NCBI RefSeq assembly: GCF_014843845.1
Contig: NZ_JHQS01000061.1
Coordinates: 377,501-420,128 of the forward strand
Direction: 5' to 3'
Source: Mesorhizobium amorphae
Lineage (GTDB): Bacteria > Pseudomonadota > Alphaproteobacteria > Rhizobiales > Rhizobiaceae
Length of the DNA: 42,628 nt
The notes under the pieces were generated by a model. It saw only the letters and a list, made by a program, of their open reading frames with translations. It was not told the DNA's origin and did no database searches. Within the stretch, counting starts at the first letter, position 1. The number at the start of each line of letters is the position of its first letter. Below, in pieces: positions 20,204-30,900 of the stretch. Both the position numbers and the translations under genes were made by a program.

Positions 20204-20994
20204 TTCAATGCTCCGAAAAAAATTGCCAGCGCAGCCAGCTATTCCCGACCTTACTTCAAAGAAGCCGGTCGACCGAATCCAATCCTGCACGAACTATTGT
20301 ATTGTTAACAAGAGGGTTGGCCACACGGACAGCGATGGTCGCCTGACGAGACGGCAATTTTCTCTGTATACAGTGGAGGAATTGGCTTGAGAATAGACGA
20401 GTGGGAGACCTACACTGGAGAAATCAGACAAAGGCCCAGATCGTGACATATTCCAAACGCCCGCCCAAGAAAGCGCCTCCGCGCGCTTGCACTCCCGGTG
20501 AGCTTGAGAAATTGCGGCGAGCCCCAAGTGCCGGGGCCTTACGAGTTCGAGACGGGTTTCCGATGGATGATGATGATATAATCGAAGCGGCAACTTACGC
20601 CGCCCGAGAGACCGTCATCGTCGGATACCGATTGACTGCACGTCAAAAGGGGGCTGAAAGCTGGTTTTTCCTACGAAGAAGGATTCTCAGCCGTCTCCTA
20701 GAAGGTCATGGGTTTCTGCATTGTCTGAGAATGCGCGTGGGCAGGAACAAAACAAGAACGGCAAGGTATTGCGGTCGCGGTTTGCTGATGCCGTCGATTT
20801 TTTACACTCTCGGCAGACCGCGCGATTGCTTGAGGCAGGCAAAAGTCGAAATCTATGGCCCGTCCTATCGCATTCAGAAATGTTGAGGCACGCTCGGTCT
20901 GAGGCCTTTATTCGTAAATTTCGGAATGGACTGTTTTTTGTTGCGGCTGCCATTGTGTAGGCTCTATGTGTTCCGTTCTGCACGGGGGGTGTAA
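20204..20994. other. Long leader before the helicase gene, no confident gene
   Basis: About 790 bp. A plus-strand frame from a GTG near 20443 (VTYSKRPPKKAPPRACTPGE) shows plausible coding for about 75 residues. A second frame near 20690-20957 (SENARGQEQNKNGKV ... FIRKFRNGLFFV) looks coding-like in a different phase. The two could be one small frameshifted gene. No match is recognised. The helicase promoter should lie here; the TTG start at 20995 has a strong GGGGGG ribosome-binding run. Confidence 0.3.
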
Positions 20995-23900
20995 TTGTCA
21001 GACGTCGAAAAATCCGTCTTCCAAAGCGATCTGCCTCTAAGGGAGAAACTCGAGCGCGCCAGGATGGAGCTGCTCGATCTTTCCGCCCGCAATCGGCTTT
21101 TGAACGTGCCGCGGTTTTCCAAGAGCGCGAAAACGATCGACATCGTCGATGAGAGGTCATCCGAGATCTACCGGTTGCTGGTGAACGAAGGGAAGGCATT
21201 TACCTTCCTCGCCGGCAAGCCTGATAGACCGAAGGCGAGCCAAGAAGGCATCACCGCGGATGACGAGATTGACTACTCCCCCATTTCCCTTGCCCAGCCA
21301 GAGGACGATGAAGTCGACGATAAGCGGGTGTCTGCGCGACATTTAGACACCAAACTGCAGACGCGGATGACCCCAACCGGTCTACAACGCCGGCTCCTTG
21401 ATCTCTACCACGATGCCAGAACTCTGGAGGAGGAGCAGGGCGTCAACATCCTGTTTCTCGCTCTTGGAATGCTGAAGTGGGTTGACCCCAACAACAAAGA
21501 AAACATCCGTCAAGCGCCGCTCATTTTGGTGCCGGTTCGGCTCGAGCGAGGAACTGCTGGAGAGAAATTCCGCCTGCGCGCTAGGCCGGAGGACCAGAGC
21601 GCAAACCTCTCCTTGGAACTGTATCTGGATCGCATGCACAAGCTTGCCATGCCGCCCTTTGAAGCGGGGGACGACTTCGAGGCCTCAGGCTATCTCGATG
21701 CCGTTGCCGAAGCAGTGTCAACCAAAGAGGGTTGGGAAGTGCTTCGCGACGATATGGTCCTTGGCTTCTTCTCGTTCGCGAAGTTCTTGATGTACCGAGA
21801 TCTCGATTCCGACATCTGGCCCGAGGGCACCAAGATTCTCGACCAACCGAAGATCCGGTCGCTTCTTTCAGATGGCTTTGAAACACGCGATCCGCTGATG
21901 TCTGACGATATCGCGATTGATCCGCACATTGCGCCTGCGGAAATGTTGCATATCGTCGACAGCGACAGTTCCCAGACGCTTGCGATCCACGATGTCAGAA
22001 AGGGTCGCGACCTTGTGATCCAAGGTCCCCCCGGCACAGGAAAATCGCAGACGATCGCCAACATTATCGCGTCGGCCGTAGCAGACGGAAAGACAGTGCT
22101 TTTCGTGGCCGAAAAGATGGCCGCGCTGGAGGTAGTGAAACGACGCCTTGATAATACCGGGGTAGGCGACGCTTGTCTGGAACTCCATAGTAACAAGGCG
22201 AACAAGCGCATGATGCTAGAGGAGCTGCGGCGTACTTGGCAGCTCGGATCGCCTCGAGGACAACTCCCTTCTGCGCTTACCGACCGGCTGCTGGAGGCGC
22301 GCGATAAGCTCAATGCACATGCCGGACGGATGCATGTCCAATTTGGCGCGTCCGAACTGACGCCTTATCAGGTTTTCGGCCAGCTGACCCGGCTCAGGCA
22401 GAACGGGCAAAAACCTGTAGACATAGAACTTGAAGATGCCACCGGTTGGACGAGTGACGGAGTTTCGGCACGCCGTAAGCTGCTTGACGAGGTTTCTCAA
22501 CGGATCAACGAAATCGGTTTGCCAATCCAACACCCTTGGCGAGGGGTGGGATTGGACGTCGTTCTGCCAACCACCATCGAGCGGCTTGTTCCGCGCATTG
22601 AATCCTTGTTGCATCGAGCCAACGCTGTTCAGGAACAGTTGGCCTCACTCGCCGAGCAGGTCGAGGCCGAATCTCCCCGCCGTCTCAGCGATAGTGGCTT
22701 GATACGAGATCGCGCTGGACTTCTTGCCTCAGCGCCTACTTTTCCTGCCGAAGCACTGGTCTCGTCTGTGTGGGACGAGCGGTCAAAAGACATTTCATCG
22801 GTGCTTTGGACAGGTTCCGAGTTTGCTCGCAAATCCGAGGAGCTGTCAGAGCATTTGTCAGCGAGGGCGATCGACACGCCAATCGAAGGCCTTCAGGCAG
22901 CAATTGCAGGTCTGCCACTGGAATTTCCAAAAGACGGTTTCGTTCGTGCGCAACAACTGACCATTCTGCTGCCGCGCTTAAGAGATGAAGCGGAACGGCT
23001 GAATCAGGAACTGGGCTCGGCAGTGCTGCCAGACACGCTCGCTGGACTGCAAAGGCTGGTAGTGACTGGCGAGAGAGTGGCGGCAGCCCCTGACGCAAGT
23101 CCCGAGGCTTTCGCAGCCACAGTCTGGGACTCTGGGCTTGAGCAGGCGGGTGACTTGGCGGAAAGCATAGCGACCCTTGAAGATGCTCGAGCCGAACTCC
23201 ACGGGAGAGTCATTGACGCTGCTTGGAGCACCGACGTGGCTGGGGCGCGGCAAGCGCTCGCTACACACACTGGAATATTGAAAGCGGTGAACGGCGACTA
23301 CCGCCGCGCCACAGCACTCGTGCGGTCAATTCTAATCGACTCTACCGGACCTGCGGCGGAGACGATCCGTATCCTAGACCTTTTGATGAAAGGGCAGGCG
23401 GCCGCTGCGAGAGTACGCGAGGGCGACGCTTTTGGCCGTTCCGCCTTTGGAGCAGATTGGCGCGGAGAGCGATCGCCTTCTGCACCGCTCCTGGCGCTGG
23501 TGGAGTGGATGCGCACGTTGCGGGGGCTTGGTTCGGAGCCCCGTATTATAGCAGGCCGGATTGCGGAACGCTCCGAGGCCGGTGCGCGTGCGGCGCGAGT
23601 TCGCAAGGTTATCGAAATTGGCCGGCCGATTATCGACGGGTTCTGGAACGATCTTGGTCATCTAGCATCGGCTATGTTGGGCGATGTGGCTTCAGCCGAG
23701 CGCGCCTCTCTCCAACTCCTGGAAGGAAAGGCGCGCACTCTAGCTCAGGCCGCTGAACTATCACGGCAGGTCCTGACTGTTGCCCCAGACTCGATCACAG
23801 AACGCGCTGGGTTGGTACGTCGTCTTGAGCAATTGCAAATGCTCGCCCGTGAGATCGATGCTGCCCACACCCTTGCGAGTTCCGCATTCGGCTCGTCATG

Positions 23901-26562
23901 GCTCGGGCGTATGTCTGACTGGGCCGCTCTGGTGGAAGGCGAGCACTGGCTTAGGCAGAATGGTTCGCTTCGGTTCCTGGCTGCTCGGTTGCCTGGAAGG
24001 TTGGAGATCGCGGCTCAGGCGCGTGCAACTCACCACGCGACGCAAGCGGTAATCGAGGAACTGCAGACACTTGCGGGCGATCTGAAAGCCGATGCTGCTT
24101 CCTTGTTTGGAGTGCGCGATTACCCGGAGATCGGGATATCCGATATCATTTCTCGATTGCAGTCCTGGATTGATCATCAAGAGCAGCTCTCGAAATGGGT
24201 TGCCTACGAAGAACGATCCGAAAGTGCCCGAAAGGCCGGCCTTGGGCAGTTGATCGATGGCCTCGCCAACGGTCAAGTTCCGACCGGGGCGGTACGATCG
24301 GTTTTCGATATGGCCTATTACGAACGCATGCTGATGGCGATGGCGACGAACGAGCCGGAGTTAGCGAGGTTTGACGGCGAGCTCCATTCCAGAGCTGTTC
24401 GAGACTTTGGGGATTTAGATCGACAGAGAATCAAAGCTAGCGCCATTGAGGTCGTAACGGCTCATCATCGGAAAATTCCCTCGAGAGATGGCGGAGCCGG
24501 GCCTGTTAGATTGCTTCGATCTGAGATGGCGCGCAAAAGAGGCCATATGCCTATCCGGCAATTGATGCAAAGGGCAGGGCCTGCTGTCCAAGCACTGAAG
24601 CCGGTGTTCATGATGAGCCCGCTTTCAGTGGCGCAGTTCTTGTCCCCCGGTCGGATGTCGTTCGATCTGCTAGTGATGGACGAAGCCTCTCAAATCCAGC
24701 CGGTGGACGCACTCGGAGCGATCGCCAGGGCGAACCAAGTGGTCGTCGTTGGCGATGAGCGGCAACTGCCGCCGACGACATTCTTCGCGAAGATGACTGG
24801 CTCGCAGTTCGAGGATGACGAGGGTGAGGGCGCGCAGGTAGCTGACATCGAAAGCATACTCGGGCTGTTCACAGCCCGTGGTTTGCCCCAACGTATGCTC
24901 CGCTGGCATTACCGCAGCCGACATCAATCACTCATCGCCGTGTCGAATAGCCAGTTTTATGAGAACCGGCTCTTCATCGTACCAAGCCCCTACACCCAAG
25001 AAGCAGGCATGGGGTTGCGGTTTCATCATGTGCCGGAGGGAGTGTTCGACTCAGGTGGGGCAGGGACGAACCCGATTGAGGCACGAGCGGTAGCAGAGGC
25101 GATCATTCGTCACGCGAAGTCGAATCCGCAAGAGTCTCTGGGAGTTGCGACTTTTTCGGTTAGCCAACGCCGTGCGATCCAAGATGAGCTTGAAGCGCTG
25201 CGGCGACTGAATCCCGATACCGAGGACTTCTTCCACGCCCATCCGAGCGAGCCGTTTTTCGTCAAGAACCTGGAGAACGTTCAAGGCGACGAGCGGGACG
25301 TGATTATGATCTCAGTGGGGTACGCGAAGAATGCGCAGGGCTACATGGCCATGCGATTCGGCCCACTCGGTTCGGAAGGCGGCGAGCGTCGCCTCAACGT
25401 CCTCATAAGCCGCGCCAAGCGTGCCTGTGAGGTGTACTCGTCAATCACAGATGAGGACATCGACCTAGAGCGCGGAAAGGGTAAAGGCGTCTTCGCATTC
25501 AAGCTCTTTTTGCATTACGCGAGGACTGGACGCATCTCGCTCGCGCAAACGACCACCCGCGAGATGGATTCGATCTTTGAGGAACAGGTAGCCAACGCAT
25601 TGACTGAAAAAGGCTATCAGGTCCATGCACAGGTGGGCATCGCAGGCTTCTTCATCGATCTTGCAGTTGCTGATCCGGAGAGGCCAGGGCGCTACCTACT
25701 AGGCATCGAATGCGACGGCGCTGAGTATCATTCATCGCGCTCAGCCAGAGACCGAGATCGGCTGCGGCAGGCCGTACTGGAAGACCATGGGTGGATTATA
25801 CACCGCATTTGGAGCGCTGATTGGTTCCAACGGCCCCGCGAACAGCTCGAACGAACAGTCGCAGCGATAGAAGCTGCGAAAAGAGAACTCGTTGAACGAG
25901 CTGAGTTGGGGAACCAGAGAAGCCGTGCTGCAGCCGTCCAAGTCGTAACAGTCGACCGAGGTAGCGTCACCGAAATCGGTTTGGAAACGGCGAACGGAGC
26001 TGAGACACCAGATCGGGCCTATGCGGAAGCAGAAATACAGAGAGCCGGGCAGTTTGAACTTCACGAGACGCCCACCGGTATTCTGGCCGGGCTGGTCGAG
26101 CAAGTCGTGGCTGCAGAGACGCCGATCCATCTCGACGAGATAGTTTCGCGTATTCGGGATGCGTGGGGCCTGCAACGGGCCGGTGGCAGGATTCAAGACG
26201 CAATTGAGCGCGGCCTAATTGTCGCCGAGAGCCTGGGCGCAGTCGCACGGCGAGGCGACTTTTGCTTCAAGCCTGGCGCCTCTATCCGGCTAAGGGACCG
26301 CAGTGGGGTCATGTCCCCTGGATTGCGCAAGCCCGAAATGATTTCGCCGGAGGAAGTTGCTCAAGGAGCAATTGAGCTGGTGAGATCCAATCTTGGGGCG
26401 ACGGAGGAAGAAATCGCGACGAGCGTTGCCAGGATGCTGGGCTTCAAAGCCACAAGCGCGCAATTGAGGCAATTGGTTTCAACGGCGGTTGCCGATGCTG
26501 TCGTGAAAGGATCGTTGCGGTACCAAGACGGGCACCTGATAGACGGCGCAAACGGTCAATAG
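20995..26562 (+). CDS. DUF4011-SF1 helicase-Vsr-like nuclease-DUF3320 protein
   Basis: An 1855-residue giant. Order: DUF4011 at the N-terminus (MELLDLSARNRLLNVPRF near 23-40); SF1 (AAA_11/12) helicase with Walker A QGPPGTGKSQT near 343-353; a roughly 800-residue helical insertion; Walker B/motif III LLVMDEASQI then VVVVGDERQLPPTT near 1224-1260; motif VI LNVLISRAKRA near 1466. Next is a Vsr-like PD-(D/E)XK domain (about 1525-1620, GFFIDLAV ... LLGIECDGAEYHSS), and then DUF3320 (about 1690-1855). TTG start 20995 is supported by GGGGGG about 6 bp upstream. This architecture matches the DUF4011-helicase-Vsr-DUF3320 proteins reported in anti-phage systems (recalled as Hhe). It probably unwinds and cuts foreign DNA. 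All motifs look intact. Confidence 0.88.
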   Translation: MSDVEKSVFQSDLPLREKLERARMELLDLSARNRLLNVPRFSKSAKTIDIVDERSSEIYRLLVNEGKAFTFLAGKPDRPKASQEGITADDEIDYSPISLAQPEDDEVDDKRVSARHLDTKLQTRMTPTGLQRRLLDLYHDARTLEEEQGVNILFLALGMLKWVDPNNKENIRQAPLILVPVRLERGTAGEKFRLRARPEDQSANLSLELYLDRMHKLAMPPFEAGDDFEASGYLDAVAEAVSTKEGWEVLRDDMVLGFFSFAKFLMYRDLDSDIWPEGTKILDQPKIRSLLSDGFETRDPLMSDDIAIDPHIAPAEMLHIVDSDSSQTLAIHDVRKGRDLVIQGPPGTGKSQTIANIIASAVADGKTVLFVAEKMAALEVVKRRLDNTGVGDACLELHSNKANKRMMLEELRRTWQLGSPRGQLPSALTDRLLEARDKLNAHAGRMHVQFGASELTPYQVFGQLTRLRQNGQKPVDIELEDATGWTSDGVSARRKLLDEVSQRINEIGLPIQHPWRGVGLDVVLPTTIERLVPRIESLLHRANAVQEQLASLAEQVEAESPRRLSDSGLIRDRAGLLASAPTFPAEALVSSVWDERSKDISSVLWTGSEFARKSEELSEHLSARAIDTPIEGLQAAIAGLPLEFPKDGFVRAQQLTILLPRLRDEAERLNQELGSAVLPDTLAGLQRLVVTGERVAAAPDASPEAFAATVWDSGLEQAGDLAESIATLEDARAELHGRVIDAAWSTDVAGARQALATHTGILKAVNGDYRRATALVRSILIDSTGPAAETIRILDLLMKGQAAAARVREGDAFGRSAFGADWRGERSPSAPLLALVEWMRTLRGLGSEPRIIAGRIAERSEAGARAARVRKVIEIGRPIIDGFWNDLGHLASAMLGDVASAERASLQLLEGKARTLAQAAELSRQVLTVAPDSITERAGLVRRLEQLQMLAREIDAAHTLASSAFGSSWLGRMSDWAALVEGEHWLRQNGSLRFLAARLPGRLEIAAQARATHHATQAVIEELQTLAGDLKADAASLFGVRDYPEIGISDIISRLQSWIDHQEQLSKWVAYEERSESARKAGLGQLIDGLANGQVPTGAVRSVFDMAYYERMLMAMATNEPELARFDGELHSRAVRDFGDLDRQRIKASAIEVVTAHHRKIPSRDGGAGPVRLLRSEMARKRGHMPIRQLMQRAGPAVQALKPVFMMSPLSVAQFLSPGRMSFDLLVMDEASQIQPVDALGAIARANQVVVVGDERQLPPTTFFAKMTGSQFEDDEGEGAQVADIESILGLFTARGLPQRMLRWHYRSRHQSLIAVSNSQFYENRLFIVPSPYTQEAGMGLRFHHVPEGVFDSGGAGTNPIEARAVAEAIIRHAKSNPQESLGVATFSVSQRRAIQDELEALRRLNPDTEDFFHAHPSEPFFVKNLENVQGDERDVIMISVGYAKNAQGYMAMRFGPLGSEGGERRLNVLISRAKRACEVYSSITDEDIDLERGKGKGVFAFKLFLHYARTGRISLAQTTTREMDSIFEEQVANALTEKGYQVHAQVGIAGFFIDLAVADPERPGRYLLGIECDGAEYHSSRSARDRDRLRQAVLEDHGWIIHRIWSADWFQRPREQLERTVAAIEAAKRELVERAELGNQRSRAAAVQVVTVDRGSVTEIGLETANGAETPDRAYAEAEIQRAGQFELHETPTGILAGLVEQVVAAETPIHLDEIVSRIRDAWGLQRAGGRIQDAIERGLIVAESLGAVARRGDFCFKPGASIRLRDRSGVMSPGLRKPEMISPEEVAQGAIELVRSNLGATEEEIATSVARMLGFKATSAQLRQLVSTAVADAVVKGSLRYQDGHLIDGANGQ

Positions 26563-26652
26563 AGTCAGCGAAAGTTGTGAGGGGCCTGCTACATCGCCCT
26601 CGCCAAAATCATGGCGAACCTGGGACGAGCTCTGTCCTTGGCTGGAGGTTGA

Positions 26653-27915
26653 ATGGCATTTCGATTTTTTCACACGGCCGACATTCATCTCGATTCACCT
26701 CTGCGTTCGCTAGCGCTGCGAAATCTGGATCTCGCTTCGCTCGTAGGCGACGCCAGCCGTCAGGCATTCACGTCGATTGTGGATTTGTGCCTCGAAGAGC
26801 GCGTGGATGCGCTGGTCATTGCTGGCGACCTCTACGATGGCGATCAGACTTCGATGAAGACTGCGCGGTTTGTCGCGACCCAGATCGGGCGGTTGCATCA
26901 GGCAGGCATCAGGGTTTTCAAGATCCGCGGCAATCACGACGCCCTGTCACGTATCTCGAAACAGCTCGTGTTTCCGGACACCGTGACAATTTTTAGCGGT
27001 CGTGCCCAATCGGCTTTGCAGACTGCCGGTGGTCTGGATGTCGTGTTCCATGGCCTGAGTTTTGCGCACCCCAAGGCGCCAGAAAGCCTGTTACCGAAGT
27101 ACCCGGTCGCTCGTGATGGAACGGTCAATGTTGGTATCATGCACACGAGCCTGGCTGGTTCTGCCGGTCACGATGTGTACGCGCCCTGCAGTGTCGCCGA
27201 CTTGCACAATCATGGTTTCGACTACTGGGCGCTCGGGCACATTCATGTTCGCCAAGTCTATCCCGGGGCGGGCGCAACGGTCGTAATGCCGGGTATGCCG
27301 CAAGGCAGGGACATCAATGAGGCCGGCGAGAAATCGGCCACCCTTGTGACTATACGAGACGACCGGTCTGTCGAAATCGAGGAAAGGCTGACCAGCGTCG
27401 CGCAGTTCGAACGCCTGAGCGTCGATCTTACCGGAACCGTTGAATGGCCCGAAATCGTCACGCGTATTCGCGTCGCACTTGAACAGATGCGATCCACTGT
27501 CCGATCGCGGCATGCTTTGGCCCGAGTCAATCTGACCGGGGCGTCACCGTTGTCGTGGCAGCTCATCCGCGACAAGGACCTTCTTCTTACCGAAGCTCAA
27601 CAGGCGGCTGAGCAACTGGGTGACACTTGGATCGAGAAGCTCGATCTCGATGTCATTTCGCCTGGAGCCGAAGCCGTCGAGGACACGGCTGATCCGATTT
27701 ATGAACTCGCCGCATCGATGCGCAGCGACGCGGTGTCGGAAGCATTCCGCGCCGAGGCGAGAGCGTTCATTCAAAAGACCGTTGCCGAACTTCCGGCGGA
27801 AGGGCGCGACTTTGCAGGCAAGAACGAAGCCGACCTCGACCTCTTCCTTGATCGAGCGCTGGCCAGGGGTATTGATCAGGTCACCGCTCGCCTCAAGGTG
27901 GGTATCTCGTCATGA
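26653..27915 (+). CDS. Mre11/SbcD-like DNA exonuclease (YhaO-type)
   Basis: A 420-residue calcineurin-like phosphoesterase. Metal-binding motifs are in order: FFHTADIHLD (Asp10, His12), IAGDLYDGD near 57, RGNHDAL near 94, IMHTS near 163 and LGHIHVRQ near 194. Members are Mn-dependent nucleases that process DNA ends with an SMC-like ATPase. The C-terminal ~170 residues would hold the capping and ATPase-binding parts. It begins 90 bp after the helicase gene and its end overlaps the ATPase gene by 4 bp (ATGA), so the two are surely co-expressed. Closest in layout to Bacillus YhaO rather than housekeeping SbcD. Confidence 0.9.
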   Translation: MAFRFFHTADIHLDSPLRSLALRNLDLASLVGDASRQAFTSIVDLCLEERVDALVIAGDLYDGDQTSMKTARFVATQIGRLHQAGIRVFKIRGNHDALSRISKQLVFPDTVTIFSGRAQSALQTAGGLDVVFHGLSFAHPKAPESLLPKYPVARDGTVNVGIMHTSLAGSAGHDVYAPCSVADLHNHGFDYWALGHIHVRQVYPGAGATVVMPGMPQGRDINEAGEKSATLVTIRDDRSVEIEERLTSVAQFERLSVDLTGTVEWPEIVTRIRVALEQMRSTVRSRHALARVNLTGASPLSWQLIRDKDLLLTEAQQAAEQLGDTWIEKLDLDVISPGAEAVEDTADPIYELAASMRSDAVSEAFRAEARAFIQKTVAELPAEGRDFAGKNEADLDLFLDRALARGIDQVTARLKVGISS

Positions 27916-30900
27916 GACTGCGGCGGCTTGACCTCATTCGCTATGGGAAGTTCACCGATCGGACGATCGACTTCGGACCCAAACCCACAGCGGGCCCCGA
28001 TTTGCATATCATGTTCGGCCTGAATGAGGCCGGCAAGTCGACTGCTCTTTCCGGTTTTCTAGACCTCTTGTTCGGTATTGAGGAGCGTAGTCGATACAAC
28101 TTCTTGCACGAGTATAGCGCCATGCGTCTTGGTGGTGTGCTTGAATTGGCGGGCGTGGAGCACGCGTTCACCCGTACGAAACAAAGGAACAATTCGCTCC
28201 TTGATGTGACGGGCAAGCCGGTCAGCGAGGTGGTGATTGCGGCACACCTTGCCGGCCTATCTCGCGATGCCTACGCGACAATGTTTTCACTGGATGACGA
28301 GACACTGGAGGCCGGCGGAAAGGCAATCCTGGAGTCGCGAGGTGACCTTGGCAAGCTTCTGTTCACCGCCAGCGCAGGCCTTGGACATGCAAGCGATACG
28401 CTCAATGCCTTGGAGGCTGAGGCCGACGCGCTACACCGCAAGCAGGCGCAGGGTACCGAAATGGCGGTGCTGAAGAAGCGTTTGGCGGACCTGAAGTCGC
28501 GCAAGGATGCCGTCGACACGCTTGCTTCGACTTACGAGGGATTAGAGGCTGAACGTCTCGACGCAGCACAACAGTACGACGGCTTGGTGAACGAACGGGC
28601 GGTACTTGCGGCGCGGCTCGACGCCATAGCCCGATACGAGCGCGCGCGACCGGTGCTGGCAGATGTTCGGCGCAAGCTCGTCCAATTGGACGGGTTACCG
28701 GAGATTGCTTCACCAACGCGCACATGGACGGGCTCGATCACCGAGCTTATCGATGACGATGCGAGCCTGAGAACGCGCTTGGCCGGCAATGTCGGTGAAG
28801 TTGAACGTCTGATGGCAAGCATTGAATCTGCTGACGTGGACGAGCTGATCCTGGGGATCTCTGAGCGCATCCGAAGCTTGACGGAAAGCAAAGTGCGCTA
28901 TTCCTCGGCCGGTTTTGACTTGCCCAATCGCAAGGTCCAGCTGCAGATTTTCGACAATGCCGCGGCCAACTGCCTTAGCGCGTTAGGGCGCTCCTCTGAG
29001 CCGGATCCTGCGAAGCTGATTTTGCCTGCAGCCACGGTTGGGATTCTTCGCACGATGGTCGAGCAGCGGTCTGGCATCGCCACCGCGGTGCGCGCCGCCC
29101 ATGACGAAACTGCAGCTGCACTCGACGCGCTGCAATCGGCTAGACAGCGAGTTGGGGAGGAAAGAGCGGTACCGGAATCCGTGAGGGCGAGGCTTGGTTC
29201 AGCTTTGTCGAAGGCCCGAGCCAGCAGCCATCTGGCCGAAGTTAGGGCGGCCCATGAGGAGGAAGATGCGGGGACTATACGGTGGGAAGCGTTGCGGGCT
29301 CAGCTGCGGCCATGGGCCGGCGATGCGGGCGCGCTTGCCAGCATTGCGGTTCCGAGCGCGGGGCAGATTGCTTCCTGGAATGCAATAGCGACGGATTTGG
29401 CCAGAGCCAACTCTGTGCTTGCCGAACGCCTTGTCGAGTCTGAAAGCAATCACACGCAGCTTGCTGCACGATTGGATGCCCTTCGTGCGTCGATTGACGT
29501 GGCGGACGACGAAGTGGCGGCAGCAAGCCGGCGCGCCCGCGACGAAGCTTGGGCAACGCATAGAGCTGCGCTGACCGGTGAAACAGCTGACGACTTCGCC
29601 GTAGCGCTGGCCCGCGATGATGGTGTCGGCACAGGCCGCTTGGCGAACGCGTCGGATTTGGCCGAGATGCGCGCAACGTCTCGGGCGCTTGCCCAAGCTG
29701 CGGCAGATCTGTCTCGTTTGCGCAAGCAGCGCGCACAACTCGATACCGACCTTGACACCAAACTGGCGGAAATCCGTGAGGCCGGCAGGGGCCTGCTCGG
29801 CGACGTGATCGAGCCATCGCTTGAGCGCCTAATAGAACTATTCGAGGATCGGATCGAGGTTCGCATTGATGCGCTCGCCGCGTGGGGGCAGATCGAGCTC
29901 TCTCGGAAGAAGGCAGAGCGGGCTGCCGACTCGGGCGAGCATATCCGCATGGAACTCATTGGGGCGCTGACGAGCGTCGGAATTACATCGGCGCCAGATG
30001 ATACGCTGGAAGCCACTATGGCCATAGCGGAGCTATTTCTGGAGCGGCAGCGCAAGTTGGACGCAGAGTACGCCGAGGCGCTCAGAACCGTGAACACCAG
30101 GGAAGAGGATCTTGCCGGCAGACGCCGTGCTCTCGCCATGGCCGAGCGACGCGAGGAGGAGTGGCTCGCTATGATAGCCGAGGCGCTCAAGGGAACTTGG
30201 CTTGAGAATGGCTTGTCCGCATCCGGCTTGAGCACGGTGCTCGAACAGTTGAGCGATCTAGCCAAAAGTGTGCAAGACCGAGACGCTCTGCGGCTTCGCA
30301 TCGAAAAAATGGAAGACGACAGGGCCGATTTCCTTGGCGAGGTCAGCGCAATCGCCGCGGATATTGGCGAGACAACGAAGGATGGCGAGGCGGAACAGTT
30401 AGCGGTCAGCCTTGGCGAACGCCTAGACCGAGCCGAAAGGGCGCGCGACGCGAAGGCAGGCCTATTGGGCGACCTGAAACGCTTGCAGGGCGAGCGCGAT
30501 ATCCTCGACAACAAGATTTCGATCCACGAGCGCCGCAAGAACGAGGTTTTGAGTGCGTTCGGCGTCGACACCTTGATCGATGTCGTGCAGCGCGATGAAC
30601 TGCTACGAGAGAGGGATCGTCTTCGGACGACCGTAGCTGAGCTCGAGGATCGAGTGGCGGCTGAACTTGCATCGGAGAAGTTTGAACAGGCACGCTCGAT
30701 CCTGGACGCGATCAACTTCGAAAGCCTGGCGATCGAGAAGGGACAAGGCGAGCAGCGATTGCTGCAGCTCGACGGCGCCATGCAACAACAGCTGATCCGG
30801 CAGACCCGTGCAGCAGACAAGATAGACGAGATTGGCGGAGACAGCGCTGTTGCCCGTCTTGACGCTGAGCGTCGCACCATCCTGTTAGAAATCGAAGATA

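Noticed and set aside
29450..30880. 476-codon minus-strand frame, Ser/Arg-rich
   Set aside because: Antisense to the coiled coil of the SbcC-like ATPase; low-complexity Ser/Arg reading is typical of antisense to Glu/Ala/Leu-rich coils.
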